Positions 26,599 through 36,058 of a stretch of 64,000 nt of DNA are shown here, one piece after another; the first letter of the stretch is position 1, and each line of letters begins with the position of its first letter. Made by a program: the position numbers and the translations under genes. Source of the DNA: Lasioglossum baleicum (Eukaryota > Arthropoda > Insecta > Hymenoptera > Halictidae); assembly GCF_051020765.1 (NCBI RefSeq), contig NC_134935.1, forward strand, positions 18,749,742 to 18,813,741, read 5' to 3'. The notes below the pieces were generated by a model. That model saw only the letters and a program-made list of their open reading frames with translations. It searched no databases and was not told the DNA's origin.

Positions 26599-29500
26599 GA
26601 AGATAACTTTTGTTGTCGCTCCGCGCTGGGAGTGATTTGCAAGTTTAACAATAATCTGTACCATTACAGACACGAAGAACAGCGTGGGACTGGTGGGCTG
26701 CATAGAGGAAGTCGCGCACAATGCGATTGCCGTTTATTGGAACCCACTCGAATCCACGGCGAAGGTATGAGAGTCCTTCATCCGTTCATTACACAGAGAT
26801 TCCATTTGCATCGGAACGATCTGTCGGAGGCTTTAATGGGAGCCTGCTTATTCTCATGCGATCGTTATTAACCGGAGAAGATTGTTTCGCGAGCTCATAT
26901 CCCGGTAAACGCGTCTCGTTACAGATCAATGTGGCGGTACAGTGTCTCAGCACCGATTTCTCCAGCCAGAAGGGAGTGAAGGGTTTGCCCTTGCACATCC
27001 AGGTGGACACATACGAAGAACCGCCCCCACACACTCATTCGTACACGCCGCCATCGCATCGCGGCTATTGCCAGATCAAAGTCTTCTGCGATAAGGTAAT
27101 TATAACGCTTCTACTGTTTCGTTAGCGTTTGTCCTGCACTGTGTTGGCAGCCAGTGTCGCCAGATTAACACTGTATCCCCCGCTCTCTACTCTTTCCCTT
27201 CTCTTGTACGCGACGGTATTCCCTCCCCCACGCTTCCGCTACGGTACGGGCACACTGAAAATAATACGCTGATGTCCTTGAATCGTTCTAATATGCCCAC
27301 TGCTTTAAATCGCACGTGCCGGTCTAATAAACGCAAGCCGTTAGAGGCTCGTAGTCTTCCGTATCGAGGCGCCTTGCGCCTCGCATCGCTTGTCCCGTCC
27401 ATGGATTTCTAACATGGAACATTTTGTCGTATTTCGTGCTGCGATCGTCGAGTTACTCGAGTGGGAGAATTGATGGCAGGAAATATAATTGATGGATGTT
27501 TCGACAGGGCGCCGAAAGAAAGACCCGTGACGAAGAGAGGAGGGCAGCGAAGAGAAAGATGACGGCGACTGGTAGGAAAAAGCTTGACGAGTTGTACCAT
27601 TCCGTCACGGAACGCAGCGAATTCTACTCGATGGTGGATCTCCACAAACCACCTGTCCTATTTTCGCCGCCCGCTGAGCACACCATCGACAAGGTACGAA
27701 TCGAGAATTTTGATTCGATGGAGACTTTTGATTCGATCGAGACTTCTGATTCGTTTCGTCAAGACGTGTTTCGATCCACGTAGTTTTCAATTCACGAAAA
27801 GCTGACACTTGAAGATCATTATTCTAGCTATGGAGAGTAAATCGCGTGATACGAACTTACGAATATCACACAACATACCTCAAAAAACAACCTAATACAT
27901 ACTCTCTTACAAGTAAACAAAGGCAAGTTAATTCTACATTAACATTAACACATTCACGGACGCTCGCGGTAATACTGAAAGTACACTTGAAAATAACCGT
28001 GAACGTGTTAGTTCTCCGAATAGAGAGAGAGAGAGAAAGAAGGGGTTATACAGAATCGCGAGATGAGGGGAATTTATACATGTACGACAGAGATGAAACG
28101 TCGTAGAAAGGGTAGGTAGAGTGGGGACACGAGCCTTAATCAAGCCACTCTGGATTTATAAAAGGCTCATCATCCAGTTTAACTTCTCGATGAAACTAAC
28201 GTCAATTATCATTAAATTTAAAACGAGCCAAGAAAGTCTCTGTGTGTAGTCTCCTCGATAGAGATAGTACAATCTTCTCCTCTCAACACCGCCAAAACTC
28301 TCCACTATCCGCAACTCAAACAATGAATACGATAATACTCGAATAAAAATTCTCTGATCTTCTCTGAGCAAGTGAACTTTTTGTAGCTTGAACTTGTGCA
28401 ACATAGCGTTTCGAAGGAAGTACCGAAGTACACTCTGACAATCGTAACAACCATCTTTCCCAATCGTTCTAGAACTAGAACGGTACACGACTGCTTATGG
28501 GTCGCAGATTTGTATTTGATACGCGTGAACGTGCGAGGTGATTCACTGGATAGCGTATGCAAAGGCAGTGCTCCTACAGCGCAACATTACAGCGGAAAAC
28601 GCGTTTTTTTTTTACTACACTCAAGCGTCGACGGTGAGAGACTATCTCGTTAAATGTAGCTCGATTCTCCTCTAGCGACTCTCTGCAGGAGAGTACGCGG
28701 CGACATCACGTTGTCCCCGCTACCGCTGCTAGTATCTGCTAGCCAACCACTGTCGCGCGGCATATTCTCCTCGTGCAGAAAGTCGCTAGAGGGGAATCCG
28801 ATGATGGTAGAGAGAGGCAAGGGCAGACTCGTTTTCTGGCAACTCCGTCGACAACGACGGACCACTGCGCACTGGTTTGGATGAGTGGGGAAGGGGTGTT
28901 GGTGGTAAAAAACAACTTTACCAACAATTTTCTTGGTTATAAAGAATTTTGCGAAAAGTGTCTCGTACAAATATGTCCACCACCGATCTAGATGTGTAGA
29001 TTCTCACCCCTGGAACGGACAACCATTACTTTTTCTATAGAGCCTGTATGTACTTGTAAACTGGAAAGCCCAACGAAAAGAGAGCATGTGTACCGTGTAC
29101 GTACACGTGTACCGTTGGCAAAACAACGTAGCCAAAACAACGAGTTTCCCGTCGCGTCGCGGCACTGCCTTTGAATACTTTGAATACACCAGCCAGAGTG
29201 AATCACTGGAAAGATTGTTATTGTTGTTGTTGGTGGTGTGTTTCGCTTGTCTTCTTTCGAAACACTTTCGAATCTGTAGTCTCCATCCATCCGCGTCTCG
29301 CTTGTTCCGTTCAAGTAGCAAAACTGTTATCCGACAAATGTTCTGTTTCTTGTTCCACGACGACAGTTTTCGACGATGGAGTTGTCGGGCTTCTACGGAG
29401 GTGGCGGCGGAGGCGGTGGCGACACAGACACATCGTCCCTGAGTAATGGCGAGGGTGGAGGATTGAAGGCCGGGGGCAGCAGCCCTTACCCTGCCTGCGG

Positions 29501-32500
29501 CAGACCGAGCCTGCCGGCCCTCAAGTTCCACAACCACTTCCCGCCCGACAATCTGACCAGCCTACACGACAAGAAGGACTCGTTGCTGATGCAGGTCCAG
29601 GAGCTGCAGGGCTCGGTGCTGCAGGGTGTGCAGCAATCGGGTCTAACGGGCAGCACCGTGGTCTCTGGTGTCGTCGGGAACCGATTGCACCTTCAACAAC
29701 AGCCGCCCCATCTGAGACCGGCCGACGCCGAGGAGAGAGTGATGCTATACGTTCGCCAGGAGTCCGAGGACGTCTACACACCTCTCCACGTCACGCCGCC
29801 CACCGTCCAGGGACTTTTGAACGCTGTAAGAGACACTTCGGATTTCTTTTTTTAGAGCTACACACCTGGCACACCCATTCGCGAACGCGTGCTAGGTGCT
29901 AGCTGGCGAACCGGTCACGCAATCGGATTGGAAGGAAGACTCGGGGTCTTATTGTTGTTAGAGGATGTTGAAAGTTCCTCCTGCTACCCTTTGCGTTTCT
30001 TTGCAATTTTCTTCTCTATCGTTCTACTAACCCTTCAGGGACGATGTCCAACAACAATCAGATTAATTATATATTAGATGCGATGTGTTTTCGTTTTCAT
30101 GCATCATTCTTCGCTCTCTAGGATTTTAAGGAAGCTCAAGACAATATGGAGGAGTCTAAATCGTCGATAAATTATTATCGTAACAAACAATCCATCGTCG
30201 TCCCTGAAGGGCCAAGTGTTTCATTAAATGATATAGATACTTGAAAAGACAGCTCCTTAATTGGCACGAATATTGAACAATTTAGTTTTATCAACGTATA
30301 TAAGACACGTGTAAACTAGCATTTTGAGAAACATGAATTAAATTGATTTCGATTCGCCTTCGATTTAGAAGTGCAAAGGGCTAGGTATAATCTACGTATA
30401 ATATAATCCCGTTATTTCAAGTCTGAACAAAATCTGTATAAAAAGGGTGTGGAATACATGTGATATGGTTGGAGTTGAACTGCAAAATTGTAATAAATAA
30501 ATTCTTTAAAATGTCTTATTAAGTTACAATACATAACTGTAAACGTGAATTTAAAGTCACCCAGCGTTTATGTGTAGAAGGTTAAATTCCTCTGAAGTGA
30601 TTCCATCGGTGAGTATTAATTCGTAGACTGTTTTCGAGAGGGAACGCTACTTAAGTATATCACACACCTGTCTGAATTGAAAGTCCTTCGCATTTTTAAC
30701 AAGTTTAGCGCACGTAGGAAGACACGGTAGAGAAGATCCTTCCAATTCGACTGAATCGGTATCGCCACTACCGAACTACCGCCGCGGATCAAGTCACTAT
30801 CGCACCGCACCAAACAGAACGAACGACAGATCGCAATCGAGGGTCGAGAAGAACAACAGATCCCGGAAGGTTTAATAAATGTATCTTCCAGTACAGTAAA
30901 ACCTCGCTCGTCGCGACCTCCGTTATTGCACGGAATCATCGTTCGCGTTGCATACTAGCGAATTCCCAACACGAGTTGTACGAAGTAATGGGACTCGCGG
31001 TGGTGATTATGGTGGCTGCGTAAATTCCGAGCAGGTGCAAACGTGCAACGAGCGAGGCTCTACACTGTACTCGGAATGTGGAAAGTAGTTTCTTAAAACG
31101 AGGAGTTGTTCAGTTCCTCGACGGGAGTAGTTTTCGCAGCCCTCGATGGCGAACGGTATTCCCGGAAAGCTCCGTTTCCGAGCGTCGATACGCCGCGGCG
31201 CGGCGCGCCGAGCCGTTCCGTCGGCAAAAGAGTTGACATATTTCGCGTTGCGTAAGCGGTTAAGCTCGGGTGGGTTTGAAAACGCGTGTATTCGGCCGTC
31301 GCGTCGGTCGCGTCGGTCGCGTCGGTCGCGTCGGTCGCCTATTTATACCGGAGGCGCGTTTCGAAACCTGCGTGCTGCCCGGCAACAGCAAAGGCGACGG
31401 CAACAGCAACATCAACAGCAATAAGTCCTCGCTAGAAAGAGAGACACGCGACCCCGCGTCGACGCACAGCACGACGTTAACTCGCAATTATCTCGACGCA
31501 GACAATTAATCACGTTTCTTCGCCGGTCGGTGCACATACAATAAATGAGTGATGCGCGAGAGTAACACGGGCTCTACAAGCGACACGGCCATTTTCAAGT
31601 ATTAGCCATGCATGCGAGGGACACAGCCACCAACTACCCATTAATCAATATACTTGTTTGCACCGTTCCATAAATGCTGGTTTATGAATATGTATTAACG
31701 CGCATGCATCACACAACCAAAAATCCTCTCGCAATTAATACGAGATCCAACGCGCGCGGTGGCTCCGGCCTCGCGCGCGATCGATTAACATCCACCCGCC
31801 CAACAACAACCCCCTCGACACCCATAATGTCTGTGTATTACTCTGTGTGTGTACGAGGCAACACGACCGATGGGTTCCGACGATAAAGATGCGTCGCAAA
31901 TGCCACAAGCGTCAAAAGATCGCGCAGTTTCTCACGGATCCAGTGCCCAGAAGTGAAAAAAAAAGTGGAAAGAAACGGAGAACGATTCTCATTTTTCACC
32001 GCGCTCCTCCTTTCTGTTTCCCTTGTCTGTCGGTGCATCTCTCATGCCACTTGATCCCCTCCATCTTGATCTTCGAATTTTTCTTAAGCGTTTACTTTTG
32101 TTTGTTTTTTTTTTGTTTTTGTTCGTTTGTCTGTTTCCATCGAACGTTTCGTTTTCGTTTTGTGTTGTGATGTCGAGTCTCTTTCCCGATCCCCCCCACC
32201 GCCCAACGCCCCCCCTTTTTCCGATCTCTCTGACTGTGACGCGCGTAACCAGCACCGTCCCGGGCACCGAGCAGACCTCTCCCCAAAACCGATGGTCCGC
32301 AACCACTGTCAAAATTCTAATGTTCTACTTTTTTCTATTTTACAGATTGAGTCAAAGTACAAAATTGCATCCTCGAGTATTAATAACCTCTATCGCAAAA
32401 ACACAAAGGGGTAAGTTTAGTAGAGTGTCATCTTTACTTGCATGCACCGCCCACGTAGTGCATGCCATAACGGTGACATTGCCTGACTTCTCTCTGGCTA

Positions 32501-35253
32501 GTTTGGTAGTCTGTCCCTCTCTCGCTCTGCGAACCGCACATGCCTCTTTTTTCTTTTCACCGAGACCGACTCTTTCGACTCCTCTAATCACTCATTTCCA
32601 CCTGGTGTCGCCGACCACTATCGTCGCTACTACCACACCCCAACAACATCCGTCCCTCGACAGTCCGCCATTTTCCATCATGGGCACACACACACGTTCG
32701 GTCCGGAATCGTCTTGTTATTAATCCACTAATCTATTCTACTGTTTCTTCTCTTTCTCACTCGGTCACGAGCGGAATGTCTCCCGGACGATTCGTTAACT
32801 TCGCGATCCCACTAATCGCTAACAGAAATCGTTCGCATGGAACAGAAAATGGAACGCGCACGGAGACATTCTACTCGCGCGAACATTCGACTGCATGCCT
32901 CGTTCCTGTTGTGCACGACCTGCTTGCACTTTCCTGCACGTAACACAACTTCTATCGTCATACTTGCTCTCGGACGCATCACGCATCCAGTTCACCTGTG
33001 GATCGTACGCGTGTTTCCTTGTTTGTTTTGCTCTTTGTGTTTTCACTTTCTTGTATTAGACCGGATAGAGATCTAGATACCGATTCGATAGTGTTCACAC
33101 GCCGTACGTACGCCGACACGATAGAGTCGACAGATTTGTGCCGCCATTTTGACGCGGCCCGGCCCCGCGAGTCAGTCTGATACCAAGGATGTTCTAATTT
33201 TGGTGACTTTGACTGAAGTTTAGGAATTATTCGGCTGTAACCTGTTGCAGCTGTGTCAAACACCATGCTCGACAGTTTGAAATTAATTATCTTTGTTCGC
33301 GTAGAGGCCACTGACTTTGATATTTAAGAAGAAGAACATCGACCGATTCGTAAGAAATTTCTGCGATCATACGTGCCCCATTCTAAATCAGTTCTTTCCT
33401 TTGTTCCTTTCCTTTCCTTTTTCCTTTTCTTTTTCCTTTCCTTTTTCCTTTCCTTTTTCCTTTCCTTTTTCCTTTCCTTTTTCCTTTCCTTTTTCCTTTC
33501 CTTTTTCCTTTCCTTTTTCCTTTCCTTTTTCCTTTCCTTTTTCCTTTCCTTTTTCCTTTCCTTTTTCCTTTCCTTTTTCCTTTCCTTTTTCCTTTCCTTT
33601 TTCCTTTCCTTTTTCCTTTCCTTTCCTTGATAATAATAAGACGTTTTTATTAATCCACAGTTTTTGTTCATCTTCCAATAGAATTAACCTTCAGTCAACT
33701 GTTAGAGGAAGCTAACATTGAACTGTGCTGCAGGTTACGGCCCAATAAACGAATGATGTTATCTGCCATTTCGAAAGCTCCAGAATTCACTACATACGTT
33801 CCTCGACCTTCTCAAGCCGCACCCTATATAATTTTCACACGCACACCGTAAATTCATTTCGTAATGATCGATGACAGTGGTGGAAGATTCCTTCAGGACA
33901 CCTCCACCACTCTCATCAATCGTGAAACCTGTTCTTTTCGAAGGGCTAATGTACATACCTGACAGCTCCTAGCTAGATCACAAATACTATTATCGTGTAA
34001 CACACGTGAGTAACACAACTCCTCCTCCCTTCACACTCCAACTCTGAAGAACAACCTCTTTCAAGTCTGTCGATCTATCGAGAGTCACGGTTAACTCTGC
34101 TTGGAACACGTCCACAGTCCTCGTCCCTCGATACGGAAACCACACACACACAAACACACGAAAGACTAATGTTATTCTCGAGCTCTCTGTTAACGTGGTG
34201 GGATCTCCTAAGCGCGTCTGGACGCAGCGTTCTGCGATCCCGGGGCCTCATTATTACTCCGTTTGTCACGAACGAACGCGTCAGAACGCACACGGTTGCA
34301 GAGTTATACAACGAGCGGAGTGTGGATCGCAAAACGCTGCGTTCAAACGCGCTTAGGAGATCCCACCTTTACGCCGACTTTGCACCAGCGATTCCTCTAA
34401 ACACGCTCGCAGAAACAATCGAGGAGTGCCACCAAAGCAGCCACTCACTTGCCAAATCGATTCACACCGCGATAGAAGAACTGGAGTATTAAGTCTAACC
34501 ATTGTGAACGACGCGATCACGTGTCTCGACAGAAAAATGCAATTGAACTCGAAAGGTGGTTTAAATCGATTTGGTCTACGAACGGCTCGAATGTCAGGGC
34601 ACGGTCGTCTCTGGACGGACAGGACGGAACATGGTAAATGTGGCAACGCTGTCTCACAATCAGTCCGATTTGAAGTGATTTGAAGTCGTTCATTAGCCTG
34701 ATCGGACTGATGTGTTCCGTCTGCATGCAGTGTGTGTGTGCGCGTGTATTGCCATATTACATTCTCCGGCCTGTACTAGAGACTAGAGACGTCCGTGGCC
34801 AGAGCCGTCGAGAAAGATCGATTAGAGATCGTTGCTGGTGCGAGCCGGCTGTCACCGCGTCGAACTCGGCCCCAGAAAAGCTTTCACAGCACAGGCTAGC
34901 AACAGCCTGAAACTCTCAGGATTAGGCGACAAACCGAACTGGCTAACCAGACCATGTCCACGTGTTTCAGAATTACAGCGAAAATTGACGATGACATGAT
35001 CCGATATTACGTGGACGAGGACCTGTTCCTGCTGGAGGTCAGCCATTCCCGAGTGAACCCGGACCCGAACAACGAGCGCAACCCGACTCCCGGGTCGCCG
35101 GATGATCCTGGCGATTCTGGCGAACCGCCGACAGCTCCTGGCTACGACGTCACCCTGATCGAGCTACCCTCGTCCCCGACTCACATAGCTCATTCACCTC
35201 TAACGAATTCGGCGCATGGCCACGCGCACGTTCACGACACCGGCAACACGTGA
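7359..35253 (+). CDS. grh: Grainy head transcription factor (CP2/LSF family), 11 exons
   Basis: Sequence-specific transcription factor that binds AACCGGTT-like sites and controls epidermal barrier, wound-response and neuroblast genes in insects. Joined exons: 7359-7712, 10434-10817, 17904-18163, 20316-20484, 25813-25924, 26670-26764, 26925-27095, 27508-27693, 29367-29825, 32346-32410, 34971-35253. These sum to 846 codons with every GT-AG phase matching. Residues 1-313 are a low-complexity activation region (VKREPEDL at 76-83 contains a SUMO-type VKRE motif). The CP2 DNA-binding domain runs from [11 protein letters not shown] at 314 to about 565, with [17 protein letters not shown] and [19 protein letters not shown] as hallmarks. 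The C-terminal dimerisation domain spans about 700-845 ([10 protein letters not shown] to YDVTLIELP). The ATG is chosen because an in-frame TGA lies at 7347-7349. Family assignment is very secure. Alternative promoters or N-terminal isoforms, known in Drosophila grh, cannot be excluded. Confidence 0.96.
7736..8366. mobile_element. Nested miniature transposons in grh intron 1
   Basis: Outer ends at 7736-7764 (TAGACTGTGTGGATGTTATG) and 8346-8366 (TGCATAAAGATCCGCAGTC) are the two termini of the TA-flanked MITE family. Between them, 7807-8242 is bounded by TAACACGTTCG and CGAACGTGTTA, a piggyBac-like pair with TTAA on the right. Removing it leaves about 195 bp, the normal size of the outer family. 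Inside that lies a further segment, about 7862-8082, matching the element at 60892-61144. Confidence 0.7.
9253..9288. repeat. (CT)n microsatellite
   Basis: An uninterrupted CT dinucleotide run in grh intron 1. On the opposite strand this is a (GA)n GAGA-type tract. Confidence 0.95.
10033..10269. mobile_element. hAT-like non-autonomous element
   Basis: Terminal inverted repeats AGAGGTGTGCGAGAAC (left) and, reverse-complemented, AGAGGTGTGCCAGGAC (right) enclose about 237 bp. A related copy lies at 13681-13870. No clear 8-bp target duplication is visible. It sits just before grh exon 2. Confidence 0.65.
10434..10817 (+). CDS. grh: grh coding exon 2
   Basis: Encodes residues 119-246 ([14 protein letters not shown]... 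to ...TALHQ), a Ser/Thr/Tyr-rich activation-region segment containing [15 protein letters not shown]. The acceptor is ACAATTACAG and the donor CAG/GTTAGT, both phase 0. Confidence 0.92.
11851..12064. mobile_element. hAT-type MITE with 8-bp target duplication
   Basis: A 214-bp element begins CAGTGTTTCCCAA and ends TTGGGAAACACTG, a classic hAT terminal repeat. It is flanked by CTCTAATT on the left and CTCTAACT on the right, an 8-bp duplication with one mismatch. It has no transposase frame. Confidence 0.9.
12362..12444. repeat. Interspersed repeat with GGTAGAGTGGGGACAC core
   Basis: The segment ends GAAGGGGAAGGTAGAGTGGG followed by GACAC. The same core occurs at 28109-28131, and on the other strand at 46105-46165 where the match extends over about 60 bp. 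The element class is unknown. Confidence 0.5.
12656..12845. mobile_element. TA-flanked MITE, copy 2
   Basis: The left end reads TAAACTGCGGATTTTTATG and the right end ATGCATCAAATCCGCAGTC. These are inverted termini of the same family as 18432-18622 and others. It is AT-rich inside and has no coding capacity. Confidence 0.8.
13681..13870. mobile_element. hAT-like element related to 10033-10269
   Basis: Starts TAGGGTGTGCGGGTACCCG. It ends in a segment whose reverse complement reads GGGTGTCTCAACGCGACAT. Both ends resemble those of 10033-10269. The boundaries are approximate. Confidence 0.5.
13963..14162. mobile_element. TA-flanked MITE, copy 3
   Basis: Left end TAGACTGCTGATCTTTAAGC, right end ATGCATAAAATCCGCAGTTA; 200 bp, AT-rich, non-coding. 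Confidence 0.8.
17369..17690. repeat. Inverted repeat with 32-bp arms
   Basis: Arm 17369-17400 (GAAGACTAGAATTAAAATAG...) is matched in reverse by 17659-17690 with about three differences around a 258-bp AT-rich loop. Likely the ends of a decayed element. It ends about 210 bp upstream of the grh exon 3 acceptor. Confidence 0.7.
17904..18163 (+). CDS. grh: grh coding exon 3
   Basis: Encodes residues 247-332 plus two bases of codon 333. A Gln-rich tract is followed by [19 protein letters not shown], the conserved start of the CP2 domain. The acceptor is TTTATACAG and the donor AAAAT/GTAAGT, phase 2. Confidence 0.95.
18432..18622. mobile_element. TA-flanked MITE, copy 4
   Basis: Left end TAACGGCGGATCTTTATGCA, right end GCATAAAGATCCGCAGTCTA; 191 bp. 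The termini are nearly perfect inverted repeats. Confidence 0.88.
18780..19085. repeat. Diverged tandem duplication with embedded hairpin
   Basis: Two units about 149 bp apart share CATCACTAGATAAATG / CGTCACTAGATAAGTG, then CAAGTCCGAAG / CAAGTCCGGAAG, and later GCTTCACCAGGCAT. The first unit holds a stem-loop at 18852-18889 with 15-bp arms, one mismatch and loop TTCACCAG. Confidence 0.65.
19711..19948. mobile_element. piggyBac-like MITE
   Basis: Begins TTAACCCTTAAACTGTGAA. The right end reverse-complemented reads TAACCCTCTCAGACTGTGAA. A TTAA is present on the left and TTAT on the right. It is 238 bp with no transposase frame. Confidence 0.6.
20316..20484 (+). CDS. grh: grh coding exon 4
   Basis: Completes codon 333 and encodes residues to 389: [20 protein letters not shown]... 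to ...LKTGQTVK, core of the CP2 DNA-binding domain. The acceptor is GTCCGCAG and the donor AAG/GTGAGC, phase 0. Confidence 0.96.
20578..20798. mobile_element. TA-flanked MITE, decayed copy 5
   Basis: The right end reads TTTGCATAAACATCGGCAAT, close to the family terminus. The left end GGATTGTATCATGCGTTTAT is diverged. The spacing of about 220 bp agrees with the family. Confidence 0.5.
21455..21488. repeat. (GA)n followed by G-run
   Basis: A GA dinucleotide tract at about 21455-21478 runs into 10-11 consecutive G. Confidence 0.9.
22062..22260. repeat. Tandem duplication, about 98-bp unit
   Basis: GAGACACATCGTAGGAAACT at about 22067 recurs as GAGACACATCGTAGAGAAAT at about 22166, with downstream CTACGTAATTCTC in both units and weaker similarity beyond. 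Confidence 0.7.
22679..22905. mobile_element. hAT-type MITE with perfect 8-bp target duplication
   Basis: A 227-bp element starts CAGAGTTGGGCA and ends TGCCCAACTCTG. The flanks 22671-22678 and 22906-22913 are both TTTGCCGG, a perfect 8-bp duplication. The interior is repetitive AATTACAATTA-type sequence with a central palindrome. Confidence 0.93.
25813..25924 (+). CDS. grh: grh coding exon 5
   Basis: Encodes [16 protein letters not shown]... to ...KQRILDA (residues 390-426), an almost invariant CP2-domain block. The acceptor is TCGCGCAG and the donor GCTG/GTAAGT, phase 1. Confidence 0.96.
26515..26594. repeat. (GA)40 microsatellite
   Basis: About 80 bp of uninterrupted GA in grh intron 5, ending 75 bp before the exon 6 acceptor. 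It is long enough to affect local chromatin or splicing. Confidence 0.97.
26670..26764 (+). CDS. grh: grh coding exon 6
   Basis: Encodes [20 protein letters not shown]... to ...ESTAK (codons 427-458), CP2 domain. The acceptor is CCATTACAG and the donor AAG/GTATGA, phase 0. Confidence 0.96.
26925..27095 (+). CDS. grh: grh coding exon 7
   Basis: Encodes residues 459-515: [20 protein letters not shown]... to ...[11 protein letters not shown]2 domain. The acceptor is CGTTACAG and the donor AAG/GTAATT, phase 0. Confidence 0.96.
27508..27693 (+). CDS. grh: grh coding exon 8
   Basis: Encodes residues 516-577: [20 protein letters not shown]... to ...EHTIDK. This is the basic end of the DNA-binding domain. 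The acceptor is TTTCGACAG and the donor AAG/GTACGA. Confidence 0.96.
27945..28010. mobile_element. Short TTAA-ended palindromic element
   Basis: TTAACACATTCACGG on the left and CCGTGAACGTGTTA on the right enclose 66 bp. The ends resemble those of the 7807-8242 element, suggesting a piggyBac-like family. Confidence 0.5.
28662..28802. mobile_element. Foldback/MITE with about 30-bp arms
   Basis: CGATTCTCCTCTAGCGACT (28662 onward) is mirrored by AGTCGCTAGAGGGGAATCCG (28781-28800). The arms continue into TCTGCAGGAG / TCGTGCAGAA. Confidence 0.65.
29367..29825 (+). CDS. grh: grh coding exon 9
   Basis: Encodes residues 578-730. A Gly-rich linker is followed by [10 protein letters not shown] and [20 protein letters not shown], the start of the dimerisation domain. 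The acceptor is CGACAG and the donor GCT/GTAAGA, phase 0. Confidence 0.94.
30031..30211. mobile_element. piggyBac-like MITE
   Basis: Starts CCCTTCAGGGACGATG, preceded by CTAA. It ends CATCGTCGTCCCTGAAGGG. The inverted ends match over about 16 bp apart from a 3-base insertion. A related end appears near 12604-12626. Confidence 0.65.
31298..31339. repeat. 9-bp tandem repeat (GTCGCGTCG)n
   Basis: Four full units of GTCGCGTCG and a partial fifth. CpG-rich and short. Confidence 0.9.
32346..32410 (+). CDS. grh: grh coding exon 10
   Basis: Encodes [20 protein letters not shown] then KG, part of the dimerisation domain, ending two bases into codon 752. The acceptor is ATTTTACAG and the donor GG/GTAAGT. 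Confidence 0.96.
33405..33628. repeat. 12-bp pyrimidine minisatellite (TTTTTCCTTTCC)n
   Basis: About 18 units of a 12-bp homopyrimidine repeat, open in several frames on both strands because the unit lacks stop codons. It lies in the last grh intron. Confidence 0.97.
34197..34367. mobile_element. MITE with about 45-bp inverted termini
   Basis: The left end GGTGGGATCTCCTAAGCGCG and right end CGCGCTTAGGAGATCCCACC are perfect for 20 bases. The match then continues with a few differences through GACGCAGCGTT and GCGATCC. Total 171 bp. No clear target duplication is visible. Confidence 0.85.
34971..35253 (+). CDS. grh: grh final coding exon 11
   Basis: Completes codon 752 and encodes [20 protein letters not shown] to the stop at 35251-35253. 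A Pro-rich insert separates LLEV from YDVTLIELP, so the last dimerisation strand is displaced relative to Drosophila. A hydrophilic tail follows. The acceptor is GTGTTTCAG. Confidence 0.95.
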
Positions 35254-35543
35254 AAGAAACGCGGGGGAGGACATGCGAGCGCAGGCTTCTGCCCGCATGT
35301 GACTCGGTGTAAATAAGTCTGAGGGACAGAATTAGAGAGAGCGGCGGCAGCAGTCGGCGTTCGCGGTTCGAAGGATCGTCGCGACACGGTGCAATGTCAA
35401 CACAGAGAGCTTTTCAGGGACCTGGATCGACAGAGCTGGATCTGGTCGCTGCCAGTGCTCGATTTCCGGATCGAGTCAGTTGCAAAAGGTCGAGGAGTAA
35501 CGCGAAGAGGACGTACGAGGAAGAAGAGGAACGCTGTACTACC

Positions 35544-35625
35544 GAAGAGGAAGAAGAAGAAGAAGAAGAAGACGAAGACGAAGAAGAAGAAGAAGAAGAC
35601 GAAGAAGAAAGAAGAAGAAGAAGGA
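35544..35625. repeat. (GAA)n-rich tract
   Basis: A degenerate GAA/GAC trinucleotide run. One frame reads a Glu/Asp run followed by an Arg run. Confidence 0.9.
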
Positions 35626-35988
35626 GAAGACGGGCTAGGTTGCTCTTCCCAGAGCCCGCCGAAGGGACTGATGTTGCGATTTACGAAGTCAGATGGTCGT
35701 TAGTGTTGATAGTGTTGTCGTCCGGAGCTATACCCGTTCAGAGTCCGCGAACGCGGGAGCCCGACCGCGCTGCTAGATTGTTTGTTATTATTGTTCCCGA
35801 GAATATCGGACGTGAAATTTGTAAATTTTATAACGAGGCTCGCGCGTTCGCGCGACGTCTGTATGTCGTAGCCTTCGCAATGGCGGGGGCTTATGTTGCT
35901 CCAGCCGAGGCGACTCGTTATGTTCTATATTGTTTGTTTTCACTTGTGAACAATTTATATCGATGGTTGTTGGCTTAGACAGACAGAG

Positions 35989-35989
35989 G

Positions 35990-36054
<65 letters not shown>
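35989..36054. repeat. (GA)n microsatellite
   Basis: A long pure GA tract in the probable grh 3'UTR. Confidence 0.96.

Positions 36055-36058
<4 letters not shown>

Larger units (their letters stand above)
27694..29366 (+). other. grh: grh intron 8
   Basis: Holds a short piggyBac-like palindromic element (27945-28010), a GGTAGAGTGGGGACAC repeat piece (28109-28131) and an inverted-repeat element (28662-28802). No exon is seen. Confidence 0.8.
29826..32345 (+). other. grh: grh intron 9
   Basis: Holds a piggyBac-like MITE (30031-30211) and a 9-bp tandem array (31298-31339). The pyrimidine-rich end includes a GT-rich stretch near 32095-32170. No exon is seen. Confidence 0.8.
32411..34970 (+). other. 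grh: grh intron 10
   Basis: Holds a 12-bp pyrimidine array (33405-33628) and an inverted-repeat element (34197-34367). Long open frames here are repeat or composition artefacts. Confidence 0.8.

Noticed and set aside
32023..32943. 306-codon open frame overlapping grh exon 10
   Set aside because: It runs in another frame across a proven splice acceptor and donor, is Ser/Leu/Phe-rich from pyrimidine bias, and resembles no family.
33317..33715. Open frames of FPFS or KERKKERK repeats
   Set aside because: Produced by the 12-bp pyrimidine minisatellite, open in several frames on both strands.
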